Shown piece after piece: positions 55,319-63,824 of a DNA stretch of 64,000 nt (positions are counted from its first letter, which is position 1; every line of letters begins with the position of its first letter). The stretch lies in NCBI RefSeq assembly GCF_031759225.1, contig NZ_CP134494.1, positions 1,858,501-1,922,500 on the forward strand. The letters run 5' to 3'. The position numbers and the translations under genes were made by a program. This stretch comes from Mesobacillus jeotgali. Its GTDB lineage: Bacteria; Bacillota; Bacilli; Bacillales; Cytobacillaceae. The notes below the pieces were generated by a model. The model was given only the letters and a program-made list of their open reading frames with translations, was not told where the DNA came from and did not search any database.

Positions 55319-56476
55319 ATGAGGAGAGGTACGGTTGTTATGCTCATTGTTTTGGGCGTTTTGGTAAGTGGCTGTTCGGTGGGCCTGGATAAAGGAGATA
55401 TCAAGCGGTATGTTCAGAGAGAGCACGAGATAAAAGTGGAGGTTCCCCGAGAACCAACCTTGGGGGCTAAGAGTCCATCTGGTTCAACTACTGTAATAAG
55501 TAAAGATGACCCAACTCTACAGTTTGAAGTGTTTTTTCAATCTGGTATAGGTCCGTTTTTTAGTAGCATTTCAGGCGATAGCTATAAAGAAAAATCAGCA
55601 TTCAATAAGTTGAATAAGGATTACCAAAACTCGCCGTTGTACGGTGAGTTTAAGGACGCGGGATTTCTTCACTCAAAGCTTGTTGATAGTACATTTTATT
55701 CTCATGACTATGATGAAAACGAAAAGAAGGCAACGCTTTATCTTTTTAAAGAGGATGGTTTTGCATTGCAAGATTCAGATTATCAGATGCTTTTTGAAGC
55801 GATGCCTTCTATTCTAAGTATTCAAGAATTGCTATCGGCAGCTAATTATAGCTTAGAAAAGATCATTGTGAATGGCGAAGAGTACTCTGAGTTCAAGAAT
55901 ATGTACGAATACGATAATTCTTCCGCTCAAAAGTTTGAAATAGAGGTTCCAGTTCGAAATGATTTAGCTGATATCCATTCAGCATCAGACTTGAAAAATC
56001 TCATACATAATGACCATTATTACGGTTCACTGAATACGGATACGCTAGTTAAGAAGCATTTTTTTAAAAGGGATTATCCGGTGTTCGAGGATACGATAAC
56101 TGATATTGAGTCTTTAGGATTCAAAAGGGATGAGAATTCGTATGATGCGCATTTTTTGTCTTGTGAAAATAACCTTCAGAATGATGAATTAGAAAGAATC
56201 AATCTAACGGAATGCCAAGATTATATATTATTCTTAGCAATTGGAATCGAAAATGATAACTATAAAGCCATTGTGACAGAAGAAGGGTTGGAGAAATGGT
56301 GGCAGATGGTCCAAAAATTAAAGTCATCCACTCTGAACATCCACCGCGTTCAGGTGGAATTGTTGGATTCAAGTATCTATTACGTGGACGTGGCTTTTGA
56401 AGATGTGAAGTCCGTTCAATCGAAAGAAGATATGAAATCAATTATTATGGAAGAGATCGGTCATTTGATAAAATGA
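55319..56476 (+). CDS. Lipoprotein of unknown function
   Basis: The 385-residue protein has a signal peptide with lipobox LVSGC, so it is lipid-anchored outside the cell. The mature part is acidic, with segments resembling two repeats of a small alpha/beta fold (for example YVDVAFEDVKSVQSKEDMKSII). I cannot name a family. The ATG at 55319 follows TTAGGGGTG. Terminator at 56549. Confidence 0.7.
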   Translation: MRRGTVVMLIVLGVLVSGCSVGLDKGDIKRYVQREHEIKVEVPREPTLGAKSPSGSTTVISKDDPTLQFEVFFQSGIGPFFSSISGDSYKEKSAFNKLNKDYQNSPLYGEFKDAGFLHSKLVDSTFYSHDYDENEKKATLYLFKEDGFALQDSDYQMLFEAMPSILSIQELLSAANYSLEKIIVNGEEYSEFKNMYEYDNSSAQKFEIEVPVRNDLADIHSASDLKNLIHNDHYYGSLNTDTLVKKHFFKRDYPVFEDTITDIESLGFKRDENSYDAHFLSCENNLQNDELERINLTECQDYILFLAIGIENDNYKAIVTEEGLEKWWQMVQKLKSSTLNIHRVQVELLDSSIYYVDVAFEDVKSVQSKEDMKSIIMEEIGHLIK

Positions 56477-56548
56477 ATTGTAAAGATTCTGCTACTGGCA
56501 TAGGGCATAGATAACGGGTGTAATTTGCAGCACATCGCTATAGTAGTA

Positions 56549-56575
56549 AAACCGCACACTTGGTGCGGTTTTTTC
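56549..56575. terminator. Bidirectional terminator
   Basis: The stem AAACCGCAC with GTGCGGTTT lies between the lipoprotein gene and the leftward LCP gene ending at 56579. Confidence 0.85.
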
Positions 56576-56578
56576 TGC

Positions 56579-57502
56579 TTATTTCCCTAAAAACTCATTC
56601 AACGCCTCTTTATTAATATCCAAATCCACCTCCAAAACCTCCCCAACTCCTTCATAAGTTTCATTCTCAAAGCTGCCGTCTTCGGGAATTCGGATGGTTT
56701 GGATTTCTCCTGTTTCGTTGGTGAGTATGTCTTTTCCGATTGTCAGGAGTGTGGGTGTGTCGATATTGGTTTCGACGTATGTACTTAATAGGTCTAACAG
56801 TTCTGGGAGCTTGGTGACGCTGTTGAGCGATACGGCTTCTTTTTTCAACTTTGATACGACTTCTTGCTGTCTTTGGACTCGTCCGAAATCGCTTAATCGG
56901 TCCTGGCGGAAGCGGACGTAGCCTAGCAGTTCTTCGCCATGGAGCTGTTGGGTTCCTTTTTCTAATGTCATCCCAATTCCATCGGACATTTCGTATGGGA
57001 TGTCTACTTCAATTCCGTCAGGGACGAGGAGGTCGACTGCTTTTACAAAGCCTTTAAAGTCGACAATCGCATAGTGGTGAATGTCCAGGCCTAAATTCAA
57101 TTTGATCGTTTCCCTGAGCAATTCGGAGCCGCCAAAGGAATAGGCAGCATTTAGTTTTTGCTGTCCGTGGCCAGGGATATTCACATACATATCGCGCATA
57201 AGGGAGATCAGTTTTACTTTATGGGTTTGCGGGTTGTAATGGGCGACCATGATTGAATCTGTTCGCGCACTTTCTTCTCCGCGCGAGTCGCTCCCGAGTA
57301 ACAGAATATTTACTTCCTCCGTGGTACTCTTCTCTCCTTGAAAGGAATCTGCTTCAGCTTTTTGAAATGGTTGATTAATTGCTTTGTACGTTCCTTCTAT
57401 GTACTGAAATATGGTAAAAAGACCAACCATGAAGATTCCAAGGAGCAGCAGGGCGCCGATCACTCTTCCCCATCTTACTCTTTTGCCTCTCTTTTCTTTC
57501 AT
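56579..57502 (-). CDS. LytR-CpsA-Psr family protein
   Basis: This enzyme class attaches teichoic or other glycopolymers to peptidoglycan. The 307-residue protein has a basic N-terminus, one span (about residues 16-34) and an extracytoplasmic LCP domain. That domain shows NILLLGSDSRGEESARTDSIMVAHYN, the Arg-Asp SLMRDMYVNIPGHG and GYVRFRQDRLSDFGRVQRQQEV. These carry the acidic and Arg residues that bind pyrophosphate. ATG 57502 follows AGGTGG. Confidence 0.92.
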   Translation of the reverse strand: MKEKRGKRVRWGRVIGALLLLGIFMVGLFTIFQYIEGTYKAINQPFQKAEADSFQGEKSTTEEVNILLLGSDSRGEESARTDSIMVAHYNPQTHKVKLISLMRDMYVNIPGHGQQKLNAAYSFGGSELLRETIKLNLGLDIHHYAIVDFKGFVKAVDLLVPDGIEVDIPYEMSDGIGMTLEKGTQQLHGEELLGYVRFRQDRLSDFGRVQRQQEVVSKLKKEAVSLNSVTKLPELLDLLSTYVETNIDTPTLLTIGKDILTNETGEIQTIRIPEDGSFENETYEGVGEVLEVDLDINKEALNEFLGK

Positions 57503-57624
57503 TATTACACCACCTGGGCTCAACTTTCCTTTTTACCAGAAGTGGTCATTATCACATAATTTCATTTCAGCTTCTTGTAGATGAGATTACAATTGTTTGA
57601 AATTCTCTTTACAACACAAATAAA

Positions 57625-57652
57625 AACCGTACAACGAGTCATTCTGTACGGT
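57625..57652 (-). terminator. Terminator of the DUF3891 gene
   Basis: The stem AACCGTACA with TGTACGGTT, read leftward, is followed by TTTTATTTG. Confidence 0.8.
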
Positions 57653-58407
57653 TAGAGAAAAGTTACTTCTCTATATTCAACTGGGCTATCCAGGTAAGCT
57701 GGAGCCAACCCAATTTCATTGATAAGCTGCTTTTCAACTGCCTTAAAGAGGAAAATGACTTGAAGTTTTTTTGAAAAAGGTGAATGTGAGAGGGAGACAG
57801 TTTCTTGATCGAGCCACTCTGCATGGATGGTTTGATCATTCATGAATGAGAATTTCTGCGGAAAGCCTTTTTTGTAAAAATAATGCTCTTGTTCCTTTGG
57901 CGTTCCAGGTTCATTCAGGCAAATATACAATGACAGGTTATCACAGAATTTCAATAAGTTTAAATGGAAAGAAAGGATGTTGTCATCCTCAATCTCTAAT
58001 TCCTTCAGCAACTTCTGCTGCCTTTGTTTTTCGGCGGACCAAAAATTCTTCCCGATCATGCTTGTAGCATCTTGAAGAAATGAGGCGTAGTGGAGACTGC
58101 AAAGAAGGCCGGCATATGAATCCATCTGTGCCACCTCATCAATTCCTTCTTTATAAAATACAAGCTTCGGACTACCCGGGTAATCCATAAAGGAGTAGGG
58201 CTGCTGCGTATCTTCATTCCATAAGGGTTCTTTATCGGGCTCAATCCAGCAGCGGTCGTGTTCCCGTACGGCTAATACCACAGAATCTTTCTTTTCAATT
58301 CCGAAAAAATAATCATCTCTCCAGCATTTTGCAGCATCCCGAGAAACAAGGGCATGGTCATGTTGGGCAACCATGATAAAATCTTTCTCCCGTTCATGAA
58401 TGATCAT
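57652..58407 (-). CDS. DUF3891 protein
   Basis: The 251-residue soluble protein begins MIIHEREKDFIMVAQHDHALVSRDAAKCW, then AVREHDRCWIEPD and GLLCSLHYASF. The histidine- and aspartate-bearing HDHA and EHD elements suggest an HD-like metal fold. This is the DUF3891 family as I recall it. GGGGGAATAAG precedes ATG 58407. It is divergent from the DUF1450 gene. Confidence 0.78.
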   Translation of the reverse strand: MIIHEREKDFIMVAQHDHALVSRDAAKCWRDDYFFGIEKKDSVVLAVREHDRCWIEPDKEPLWNEDTQQPYSFMDYPGSPKLVFYKEGIDEVAQMDSYAGLLCSLHYASFLQDATSMIGKNFWSAEKQRQQKLLKELEIEDDNILSFHLNLLKFCDNLSLYICLNEPGTPKEQEHYFYKKGFPQKFSFMNDQTIHAEWLDQETVSLSHSPFSKKLQVIFLFKAVEKQLINEIGLAPAYLDSPVEYREVTFL

Positions 58408-58503
58408 GCTTATTCCCCCGATTTTATAAATGTTTAGCATATGAGTTAAAAATGTTATAATTTTAAAGTTAGAACGGACTTTACTAGTAAAGGAAGTTTC
58501 AAA

Positions 58504-58770
58504 ATGAATGTCATCCAAAAGCTTTTTTCAAAACCAAAAAAGGCAAAGATTGAATTCTGCCAGCGAAATTTGGAGCAGTTTTTACAAGAAGAGAACTATG
58601 CGGCCTATAACGAATTCTTGAGCCGCAAAAATGTAGCCTACAAGGAATTCGAATGCCAGAGCCGATGCAAAGAATGCAGGCTGTCTCCGTATGCTATCGT
58701 CAATGGCGATTTTGTTAGCGCCGAGGATTCGGACGAGTTGCTTAAGAAAATGGCTGATTATATAGATTGA
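58504..58770 (+). CDS. DUF1450 protein
   Basis: The 88-residue protein ends with CQSRCKECRLSPYAIVNGDFVSAED, the CxxC-type DUF1450 (YuzB-like) signature. The front is helical and basic. It may hold a metal. AAAGGAAG precedes the ATG. A TATAAT lies near 58455. Terminator follows. Confidence 0.78.
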   Translation: MNVIQKLFSKPKKAKIEFCQRNLEQFLQEENYAAYNEFLSRKNVAYKEFECQSRCKECRLSPYAIVNGDFVSAEDSDELLKKMADYID

Positions 58771-58772
58771 TA

Positions 58773-58797
58773 AGCATCGTGCTCGATGCTTTTTTTT
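58773..58797. terminator. Bidirectional terminator
   Basis: The stem AGCATCG with CGATGCT and a four-base loop is followed by eight T. A leftward gene ends at 58796. Confidence 0.8.
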
Positions 58798-58981
58798 ATT
58801 GGCCGTCAGTTGGACCATTTCCACCTGGGAAAATGAAAGACTTGTCATGCAGTGCTTGATCTTGCTCGATTCGGTGATTTTCTGAATCCAGTTTCGGGTC
58901 ACCGGTTCCTTTCTTTTTATCCATATAAATAGCAAGGGGAATCAAAACAATTAATGGGGACATTATCGCTAACCACAGCAT
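58796..58981 (-). CDS. Small single-span membrane protein, 61 residues
   Basis: One N-terminal span (MLWLAIMSPLIVLIPLAIY) is followed by a polar tail ending FIFPGGNGPTDGQ. A near-perfect AAAGGAGGAAA site precedes ATG 58981. It is the second gene of a two-gene leftward unit with the gene at 59000. No family recognised. Confidence 0.7.
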   Translation of the reverse strand: MLWLAIMSPLIVLIPLAIYMDKKKGTGDPKLDSENHRIEQDQALHDKSFIFPGGNGPTDGQ

Positions 58982-58999
58982 CGGTTTTCCTCCTTTCGT

Positions 59000-59155
59000 C
59001 TATAACCAGTCAATATATAAATTTAGGATCCAAATGACAAGAACAACAAAGGCAATAAAATTGACCCATAAAGGGGAGCGTTCTTTTTGGGAGTTAGTAC
59101 TGACATTCTCCTGATACTTCTTTTGGATTCTTCTTGTTTGGAAATTGGACTTCAT
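59000..59155 (-). CDS. Small single-span membrane protein, 51 residues
   Basis: Leftward ATG 59155 follows AAGGGGGAA. The product has a basic polar head (MKSNFQTRRIQKKYQENV) and a C-terminal span (WVNFIAFVVLVIWILNLYIDWL). The partner gene starts 18 bases downstream. Opposite topology to its neighbour suggests a small membrane pair. Function unknown. Confidence 0.65.
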   Translation of the reverse strand: MKSNFQTRRIQKKYQENVSTNSQKERSPLWVNFIAFVVLVIWILNLYIDWL

Positions 59156-59261
59156 TAAGAATTCCCCCTTAAGTAAATTTTAACATAAATATCCATCTGA
59201 AATGGCGGAGTTTTAAAAATCCTTCTTAAAACATATTTTTTAATAGAAGGAGTTGGTGCAA

Positions 59262-59648
59262 ATGAATTTCGACATGCAAAAAGCCAACCTGCTGGCTGAG
59301 AATATCAAGGGGTTTGCGGTGTTTGTCCAGGGGTGTTATAACAATAAATCAGGGTTGATTTTAAATCATGATAAGCTTTATCAGGTTAAGCTCTGGGTTG
59401 AGGAATATAAGTTCAACCAGCTCGCTGACGAGCTTGCGAGAATCAACATGTTTGAGTGGGATGAAAAATACACATTTTTGCTGGTGGAAAGATTTACGAA
59501 AGGCCTTCGGATCATTGATGAATATGTTGAATATCATCATTCAGACTTGTTTATCCTGACAGCCCGAATCCACACACTGAAAAATTTGAGTGCACTTTTT
59601 GCTGTACAAACCGAGGAAAAATCGAGTAATGACATGTTAATTTTGTAA
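59262..59648 (+). CDS. Helical cytosolic protein of unknown function
   Basis: The 128-residue product from ATG 59262, after AAGGAGTTGG, is all-helical in appearance (QKANLLAENIKGFAVFVQGCY, KLYQVKLWVEEYKFNQLADEL). It has no membrane span, signal peptide or known motif. It is a single gene upstream of the SleB-type gene. Confidence 0.55.
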   Translation: MNFDMQKANLLAENIKGFAVFVQGCYNNKSGLILNHDKLYQVKLWVEEYKFNQLADELARINMFEWDEKYTFLLVERFTKGLRIIDEYVEYHHSDLFILTARIHTLKNLSALFAVQTEEKSSNDMLIL

Positions 59649-59812
59649 CAAAGTTTACGAACTAAGCTTTTTCCGTAATAATAGATACAGTTTTTACCCG
59701 CTTTGGTATAAGTTTAAGAATAACCCAATGTTTCACTAGTGTAGTACAATTGTAAACCTGTTAGCCTACTTATGGGCCTGTTCAGTCTAATAAACCAAAC
59801 AGGAGGTTTACA

Positions 59813-60325
59813 ATGAAAAAAATTATCATGCTAGTTTCAATTCTTACATTAGTAATTGGTTCATATACAGTTTATGCTGAATCAACGAAAACGAACAAAC
59901 CAGCTGAAACTTTGACAGCCAAAAAGGTAGATGTTGATGTGAAGGAGTCTTCGGTCACTGACAAACGCTTCATCAAGGAAGAAGAAGTGAAGCTGCTAGC
60001 CCGCCTGGTCCATGCGGAAGCAAAAGGTGAACCATATGAAGGCAAGGTTGCAGTTGCAGAAGTCGTGCTGAACCGAGTCGAACACGAACAGTTTCCTGAT
60101 TCAGTAAAAGAGGTCATTTACCAGCGTAATGCATTCCAGCCGGTCCAAAATGGTGCGATTAACAAACCGGCAAGTGAGGAAGCAATTGAAGCAGTTGAAG
60201 ATGCCCTTGAGAATGAAAATAATATTGATTGCCTTTATTTTTATAATCCGGATACAGCGACAAGCCAGTGGATTTTCACCCGTGATGTCGTAAAAACGAT
60301 TGGAAAACATGCATTTGCCATTTAA
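59813..60325 (+). CDS. SleB/CwlJ-type cell wall hydrolase
   Basis: The 170-residue secreted protein has a signal peptide (residues 1-22) and a hydrolase_2 domain: LARLVHAEAKGEPYEGKVAVAEVVLNRV with the catalytic Glu, then DCLYFYNPDTATSQWIFTR. Such enzymes are lytic transglycosylases acting on peptidoglycan, often cortex. There is no peptidoglycan-binding domain, so it is the short form. CAGGAGG precedes the ATG. Confidence 0.88.
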   Translation: MKKIIMLVSILTLVIGSYTVYAESTKTNKPAETLTAKKVDVDVKESSVTDKRFIKEEEVKLLARLVHAEAKGEPYEGKVAVAEVVLNRVEHEQFPDSVKEVIYQRNAFQPVQNGAINKPASEEAIEAVEDALENENNIDCLYFYNPDTATSQWIFTRDVVKTIGKHAFAI

Positions 60326-60360
60326 AAGCGCGTACAGCCTAGAAAGCTGCGCGCTTTTTT
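60324..60360 (+). terminator. Terminator after the SleB-type gene
   Basis: The stem AAAGCGCG with CGCGCTTT, extended by AGC/GCT, is followed by a T run. Confidence 0.8.
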
Positions 60361-60474
60361 GCGTTCTAAACGTTGCACACCCAACCAGCACATTCGCCAC
60401 AGTATTATCATTTTTATTCCTGAAGAAATTATTATAAAATAAAGCTTACCAATTAGTGGAACGAGGGTGGTCAG

Positions 60475-61254
60475 GTGAAGAAGTATTCGGTAAGTTTGAC
60501 TCTGGTTTTTTCAATGCTTTCATTGATATTGATGCTGTTTGGCCTAGGGTGGACAATCCAAAATCAATTTTTCAGCAAAGGAGCAACTGGAGCGATCGAG
60601 CAGGAAAAGCCAGTTGAAAATGAGGGTGATAAAGACAGTAAGGTAGTTGTGGCCCTTGGAGATTCGCTGACCCGCGGAACAGGGGATGATTCAGGCAAAG
60701 GCTATATTGGCTATCTCGTTGAAGAGCTAGAGGATAAATCGAAAGAAAAAATCACGATACATAACTACGGGGTTAAAGGCTACCGTTCGAATCAGCTGTT
60801 AGACCAGCTGAAACAAGGAGAAATCCAGAGGAAAATTAAGGACGCAGATTATATTTTAATAACAATTGGCGGAAATGATTTGTTCCAGAGTGGGCAAACG
60901 TTTTTGCAAATGGATGAGAAGCAAATTGCCCAGGCGAAAGAAAGTTATCTGAATAACCTTGGATCCATTTTAAAAGAATTGCGGACCATTAATGATTCGG
61001 CTGTCATTTTTCATATTGGATTATACAATCCGTTCATTGATTTGAATGATTCCGAACTGACAACGAAAATCGTCCGCGATTGGAATTACGATACGAATCA
61101 GCTGCTTGACCAGAATGAAAGAGCCGTCTATGTGCCGACCTTTGATTTATTCCAGCTCAGTGTGAACGATTATTTATACACAGATAAATTCCACCCGAAT
61201 GCTGAAGGCTACAAGCTGATCGCGGAACGGGTCGCATCTTTGATTACATGGTAA
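60475..61254 (+). CDS. SGNH/GDSL-type hydrolase, membrane-anchored
   Basis: The 259-residue lipase/esterase-type protein has one N-terminal span (about residues 8-28). Its SGNH blocks are VVALGDSLTRGTG (block I), ITIGGNDLF (block III) and DKFHPNAEGY (block V, Asp and His). It likely acts outside the membrane on an acyl ester. GTG 60475 follows GAGGGTGG. An ABC transporter pair starts 12 bases later, so it is probably in their operon. Confidence 0.88.
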   Translation: MKKYSVSLTLVFSMLSLILMLFGLGWTIQNQFFSKGATGAIEQEKPVENEGDKDSKVVVALGDSLTRGTGDDSGKGYIGYLVEELEDKSKEKITIHNYGVKGYRSNQLLDQLKQGEIQRKIKDADYILITIGGNDLFQSGQTFLQMDEKQIAQAKESYLNNLGSILKELRTINDSAVIFHIGLYNPFIDLNDSELTTKIVRDWNYDTNQLLDQNERAVYVPTFDLFQLSVNDYLYTDKFHPNAEGYKLIAERVASLITW

Positions 61255-61266
61255 GGGGGGAGAAGT

Positions 61267-62178
61267 ATGAGTGAGATTACGCTGTCTGTAAAAGGGCTGA
61301 AAAAGACAATCGGCAAAAAGGAGATTATCAAAGGAATCGATTTTGATTTGAAACGAGGCGAAGTCTTCGGATTTCTTGGCCCAAATGGTGCAGGAAAAAC
61401 GACAACAATCCGTATGCTTGTAGGATTGATCAAACCTAGTTCGGGTACGATTGAGATTGGCGGCTACAATGTCCGGAAGAATTTTACGAAGGCGATGGCG
61501 CAGATGGGATGTATCGTCGAAAACCCTGAGCTCTATTCCTATCTGACAGGATGGGAGAATCTCGAGCATTTTGCGAGGATGCTTCCTGAAGTGGATCGTG
61601 CGCATATGAATTATGTTGTGGAACTGGTGCGATTGGATGAACGGATTCATGATCGTGTCAGTACGTATTCGCTTGGAATGAGGCAGCGTCTCGGCATTGC
61701 CCAAGCTTTGCTGGGGAAACCAAAGGTCCTAATTCTGGATGAGCCGACTAACGGATTGGATCCAATGGGGATAAGGGAGATGCGTAATTTCATTCGTTAC
61801 CTGGCGGAAGAAGAAGGATTGACCGTATTGGTATCAAGCCATCTATTGAGTGAAATACAATTAATGTGCGACCGGGTTGCGATTATTTCAAAGGGTTCCG
61901 TTATCAAAGTGGACTATGTTGAAAACCTTTTGGCCCTGCAGGAAAAAGTCATCTGGCAAGCCGTACCACGTGATATGGCAAAAGAGATTTTAGCTGGTGT
62001 GACGACAGTCTCGGATGGACCTGACGATGCATTGGTCACACCCTATATTGAAAACGAAGCCGCAACTTGGAATCGGATGCTGATCGAAAAAGGGGTACAG
62101 GTGAACGAAATGAACAGAAAGCTGCCTGCACTTGAAGACCTTTTCCTCGAACTGACTGGAGGTGAGTCAATTGATTAA
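61267..62178 (+). CDS. ABC transporter ATP-binding protein
   Basis: The 303-residue ATPase has Walker A GPNGAGKTT (about residues 39-47), signature YSLGMRQRLG, Walker B VLILDEPTNGLD and H-loop SSHLLSE. The extra C-terminal domain of about 90 residues is typical of ABC-2 type systems. GGGGGGAG precedes the ATG. It overlaps the permease gene by eight bases. Confidence 0.93.
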   Translation: MSEITLSVKGLKKTIGKKEIIKGIDFDLKRGEVFGFLGPNGAGKTTTIRMLVGLIKPSSGTIEIGGYNVRKNFTKAMAQMGCIVENPELYSYLTGWENLEHFARMLPEVDRAHMNYVVELVRLDERIHDRVSTYSLGMRQRLGIAQALLGKPKVLILDEPTNGLDPMGIREMRNFIRYLAEEEGLTVLVSSHLLSEIQLMCDRVAIISKGSVIKVDYVENLLALQEKVIWQAVPRDMAKEILAGVTTVSDGPDDALVTPYIENEAATWNRMLIEKGVQVNEMNRKLPALEDLFLELTGGESID

Positions 62179-63151
62179 CCTCGTCAGGAATGAAATGCTG
62201 AAGATTGTCCGTAAAAAAAGGATTCTAGTGGTGGCGGGAATCATTGCAGTGCTTGTAGCTCTTTTTACATACTCACAATACAGGGAAATTGAAAGAAGGC
62301 TTGAGCGTTTTGGAGATATAGACTGGCGAACGACCCTGCAGCAGCAAATCATCGATACACAAAACCGAATCACAAGCAGCGGAATTTCTGATGAGTGGAA
62401 AAGCGAACTGCAGCTGCGAATCCAACAGCAGCAATATTATCTTGATAACAATGTGAATCCAATGGAGCCGGGTGCACCTAGCTTTGCAAGGGTGTTTGCT
62501 GAGCATTCAATCAACCTGTTCCTGCCATTGATGATCATGGTGGTCGCAGCCGACATTGTTTCTTCGGAACGCAGTGCGGGCACAGTGAAACTTTTGCTGA
62601 CACGACCGGTGAAGCGCTGGAGAATCTTGATGAGTAAATACATCACCTTGGTATTATCCGTCTCGATCATCGTGCTTCTGTTTGGGATTCTATCCTACTT
62701 GATATCTGGTCTCATTTTTGGCTACCAAGGATGGTCGGCCCCTGTTATAACCGGATTCAATGTCGAAGGCAATGAACTGAATACAAACGCTGTACAGATG
62801 ATCCCTCAGTGGCAGTATTTGTTGATGGAATTCAGCTTAGTGTGGTTTGTGGCGCTGATTGTCGGGACGATCACATTTATGCTATCTGTGTTGATCCGGA
62901 ATACGCCAGCCGGGATGGGCGTCATGCTCGCCGCGCTGATATCCGGAGCCATTCTCAGCAATATGGTTTCCTCCTGGGAGCAAGCAAAATACTTGTTCAT
63001 GATCAACCTGAATCTGACCGGATACCTGTCCGGGCAGGCACCGCCAATTGAAGGGATGACGCTAGGATTTTCGCTAGTGATTTTGACCATTTGGGGATTG
63101 GCAGCGTTGATTGTTTCGTTTGCTGTCTTTATCAGGCAGGATATATATTAA
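62171..63151 (+). CDS. ABC-2 type transporter permease
   Basis: About 326 residues from TTG 62171, four bases after GGAGGTGAG, which lies inside the ATPase gene. Six membrane spans are predicted, one at residues 17-35 and the rest from about residue 115. A charged outer loop contains SSERSAGTVKLLLTRPVKRW, the ABC-2 hallmark. It pairs with the preceding ATPase; cargo unknown. Confidence 0.88.
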   Translation: MINLVRNEMLKIVRKKRILVVAGIIAVLVALFTYSQYREIERRLERFGDIDWRTTLQQQIIDTQNRITSSGISDEWKSELQLRIQQQQYYLDNNVNPMEPGAPSFARVFAEHSINLFLPLMIMVVAADIVSSERSAGTVKLLLTRPVKRWRILMSKYITLVLSVSIIVLLFGILSYLISGLIFGYQGWSAPVITGFNVEGNELNTNAVQMIPQWQYLLMEFSLVWFVALIVGTITFMLSVLIRNTPAGMGVMLAALISGAILSNMVSSWEQAKYLFMINLNLTGYLSGQAPPIEGMTLGFSLVILTIWGLAALIVSFAVFIRQDIY

Positions 63152-63160
63152 AATGTGTTT

Positions 63161-63187
63161 ACCCTGGCCTTTTTGGCCAGGGTTTTG
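63161..63187 (+). terminator. Terminator after the ABC operon
   Basis: A perfect nine-bp stem, ACCCTGGCC with GGCCAGGGT and a five-T loop, is followed by TTTT. Confidence 0.85.
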
Positions 63188-63225
63188 GTGATTTTATGGG
63201 GTAGGGAATTGTTTCAGCAGATAAT

Positions 63226-63355
63226 CTAACGGTAATTTAAGGGTTGCGGCTTTTTTTTAACGGTTGGGAAGAATATATTAACGGCTGCGGCAGTTTTTTC
63301 GCCGGTTAGACAGAATTTACGTACGGTTGTAGTAATTTTATCACCGGTTGACATG
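63226..63355. repeat. Array F: 21/42-bp tandem repeats with CGGTTG core
   Basis: The CGG(T/C)T core recurs with its C position at 63230, 63241 (G), 63261, 63282, 63303, 63324 and 63345, so five steps are 20-21 bp. Two 42-bp blocks (63261-63302 and 63303-63344) align end to end. T-rich stretches separate the cores. No long dyad is present, unlike arrays A-E. Confidence 0.75.
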
Positions 63356-63426
63356 TTTTTTTGAATTTTGCAAAAGGTTGAAACTTTTTTGCAGCTATGA
63401 ACGTATTAAAAACCGAGGTGAGGTGC

Positions 63427-63591
63427 ATGTTCAAAATCACGCCGCAGTGCTCGGTATGCAAGAAGGAAATTCAAGCGAATGAAGAGATTTTCGTGAAAAT
63501 GAGGTACCCGGAAACAAAGGGGATGACGGAGATCAAGGCATTTATCAAGTATCAAGGAAAAATAATTTGCGAAGTGTGCTTGAATAAGTAA
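63427..63591 (+). CDS. Small protein with two CxxC motifs
   Basis: The 54-residue product begins MFKITPQCSVCKKEIQANEE and ends IICEVCLNK. The paired CxxC motifs suggest zinc binding. GAGGTGAGGTG precedes ATG 63427. The next small gene follows 20 bases after the stop. Function unknown; a zinc-ribbon-like fold is inferred. Confidence 0.65.
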   Translation: MFKITPQCSVCKKEIQANEEIFVKMRYPETKGMTEIKAFIKYQGKIICEVCLNK

Positions 63592-63611
63592 ATTTACGGG
63601 AGGAACCTGGG

Positions 63612-63788
63612 ATGTTTGTTGAAAAACGGTCAGAAAAGAGAAGGAAAAAGAAGCATGATGGCAGCTATACTTTTTGGGATTTGGTTTTTGATATTTTATT
63701 CTGGATTCCGGAGTTGATCGTTCTCCCGTTCCGACTGGTTTTCTATCTTTTCAGGTTCCTTGCGAGGTCAATATTTGATGGCATATAA
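63612..63788 (+). CDS. 58-residue membrane-associated protein
   Basis: ATG 63612 follows GGGAGGAACC. A basic head (MFVEKRSEKRRKKKHDG) is followed by an aromatic-rich hydrophobic stretch (WDLVFDILFWIPELIVLPFRLVFYLFRFL). It is likely membrane-inserted, with no known family. It may be cotranscribed with the CxxC protein gene. A terminator starts directly after it. Confidence 0.65.
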   Translation: MFVEKRSEKRRKKKHDGSYTFWDLVFDILFWIPELIVLPFRLVFYLFRFLARSIFDGI

Positions 63789-63820
63789 AAATCCTGCGAT
63801 GCTAAATCGCAGGATTTTCT
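63788..63820. terminator. Bidirectional terminator
   Basis: The stem AAAATCCTGCGAT with ATCGCAGGATTTT lies between the 58-residue protein gene and the convergent GH18 gene. Confidence 0.88.
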
Positions 63821-63824
63821 GTAC

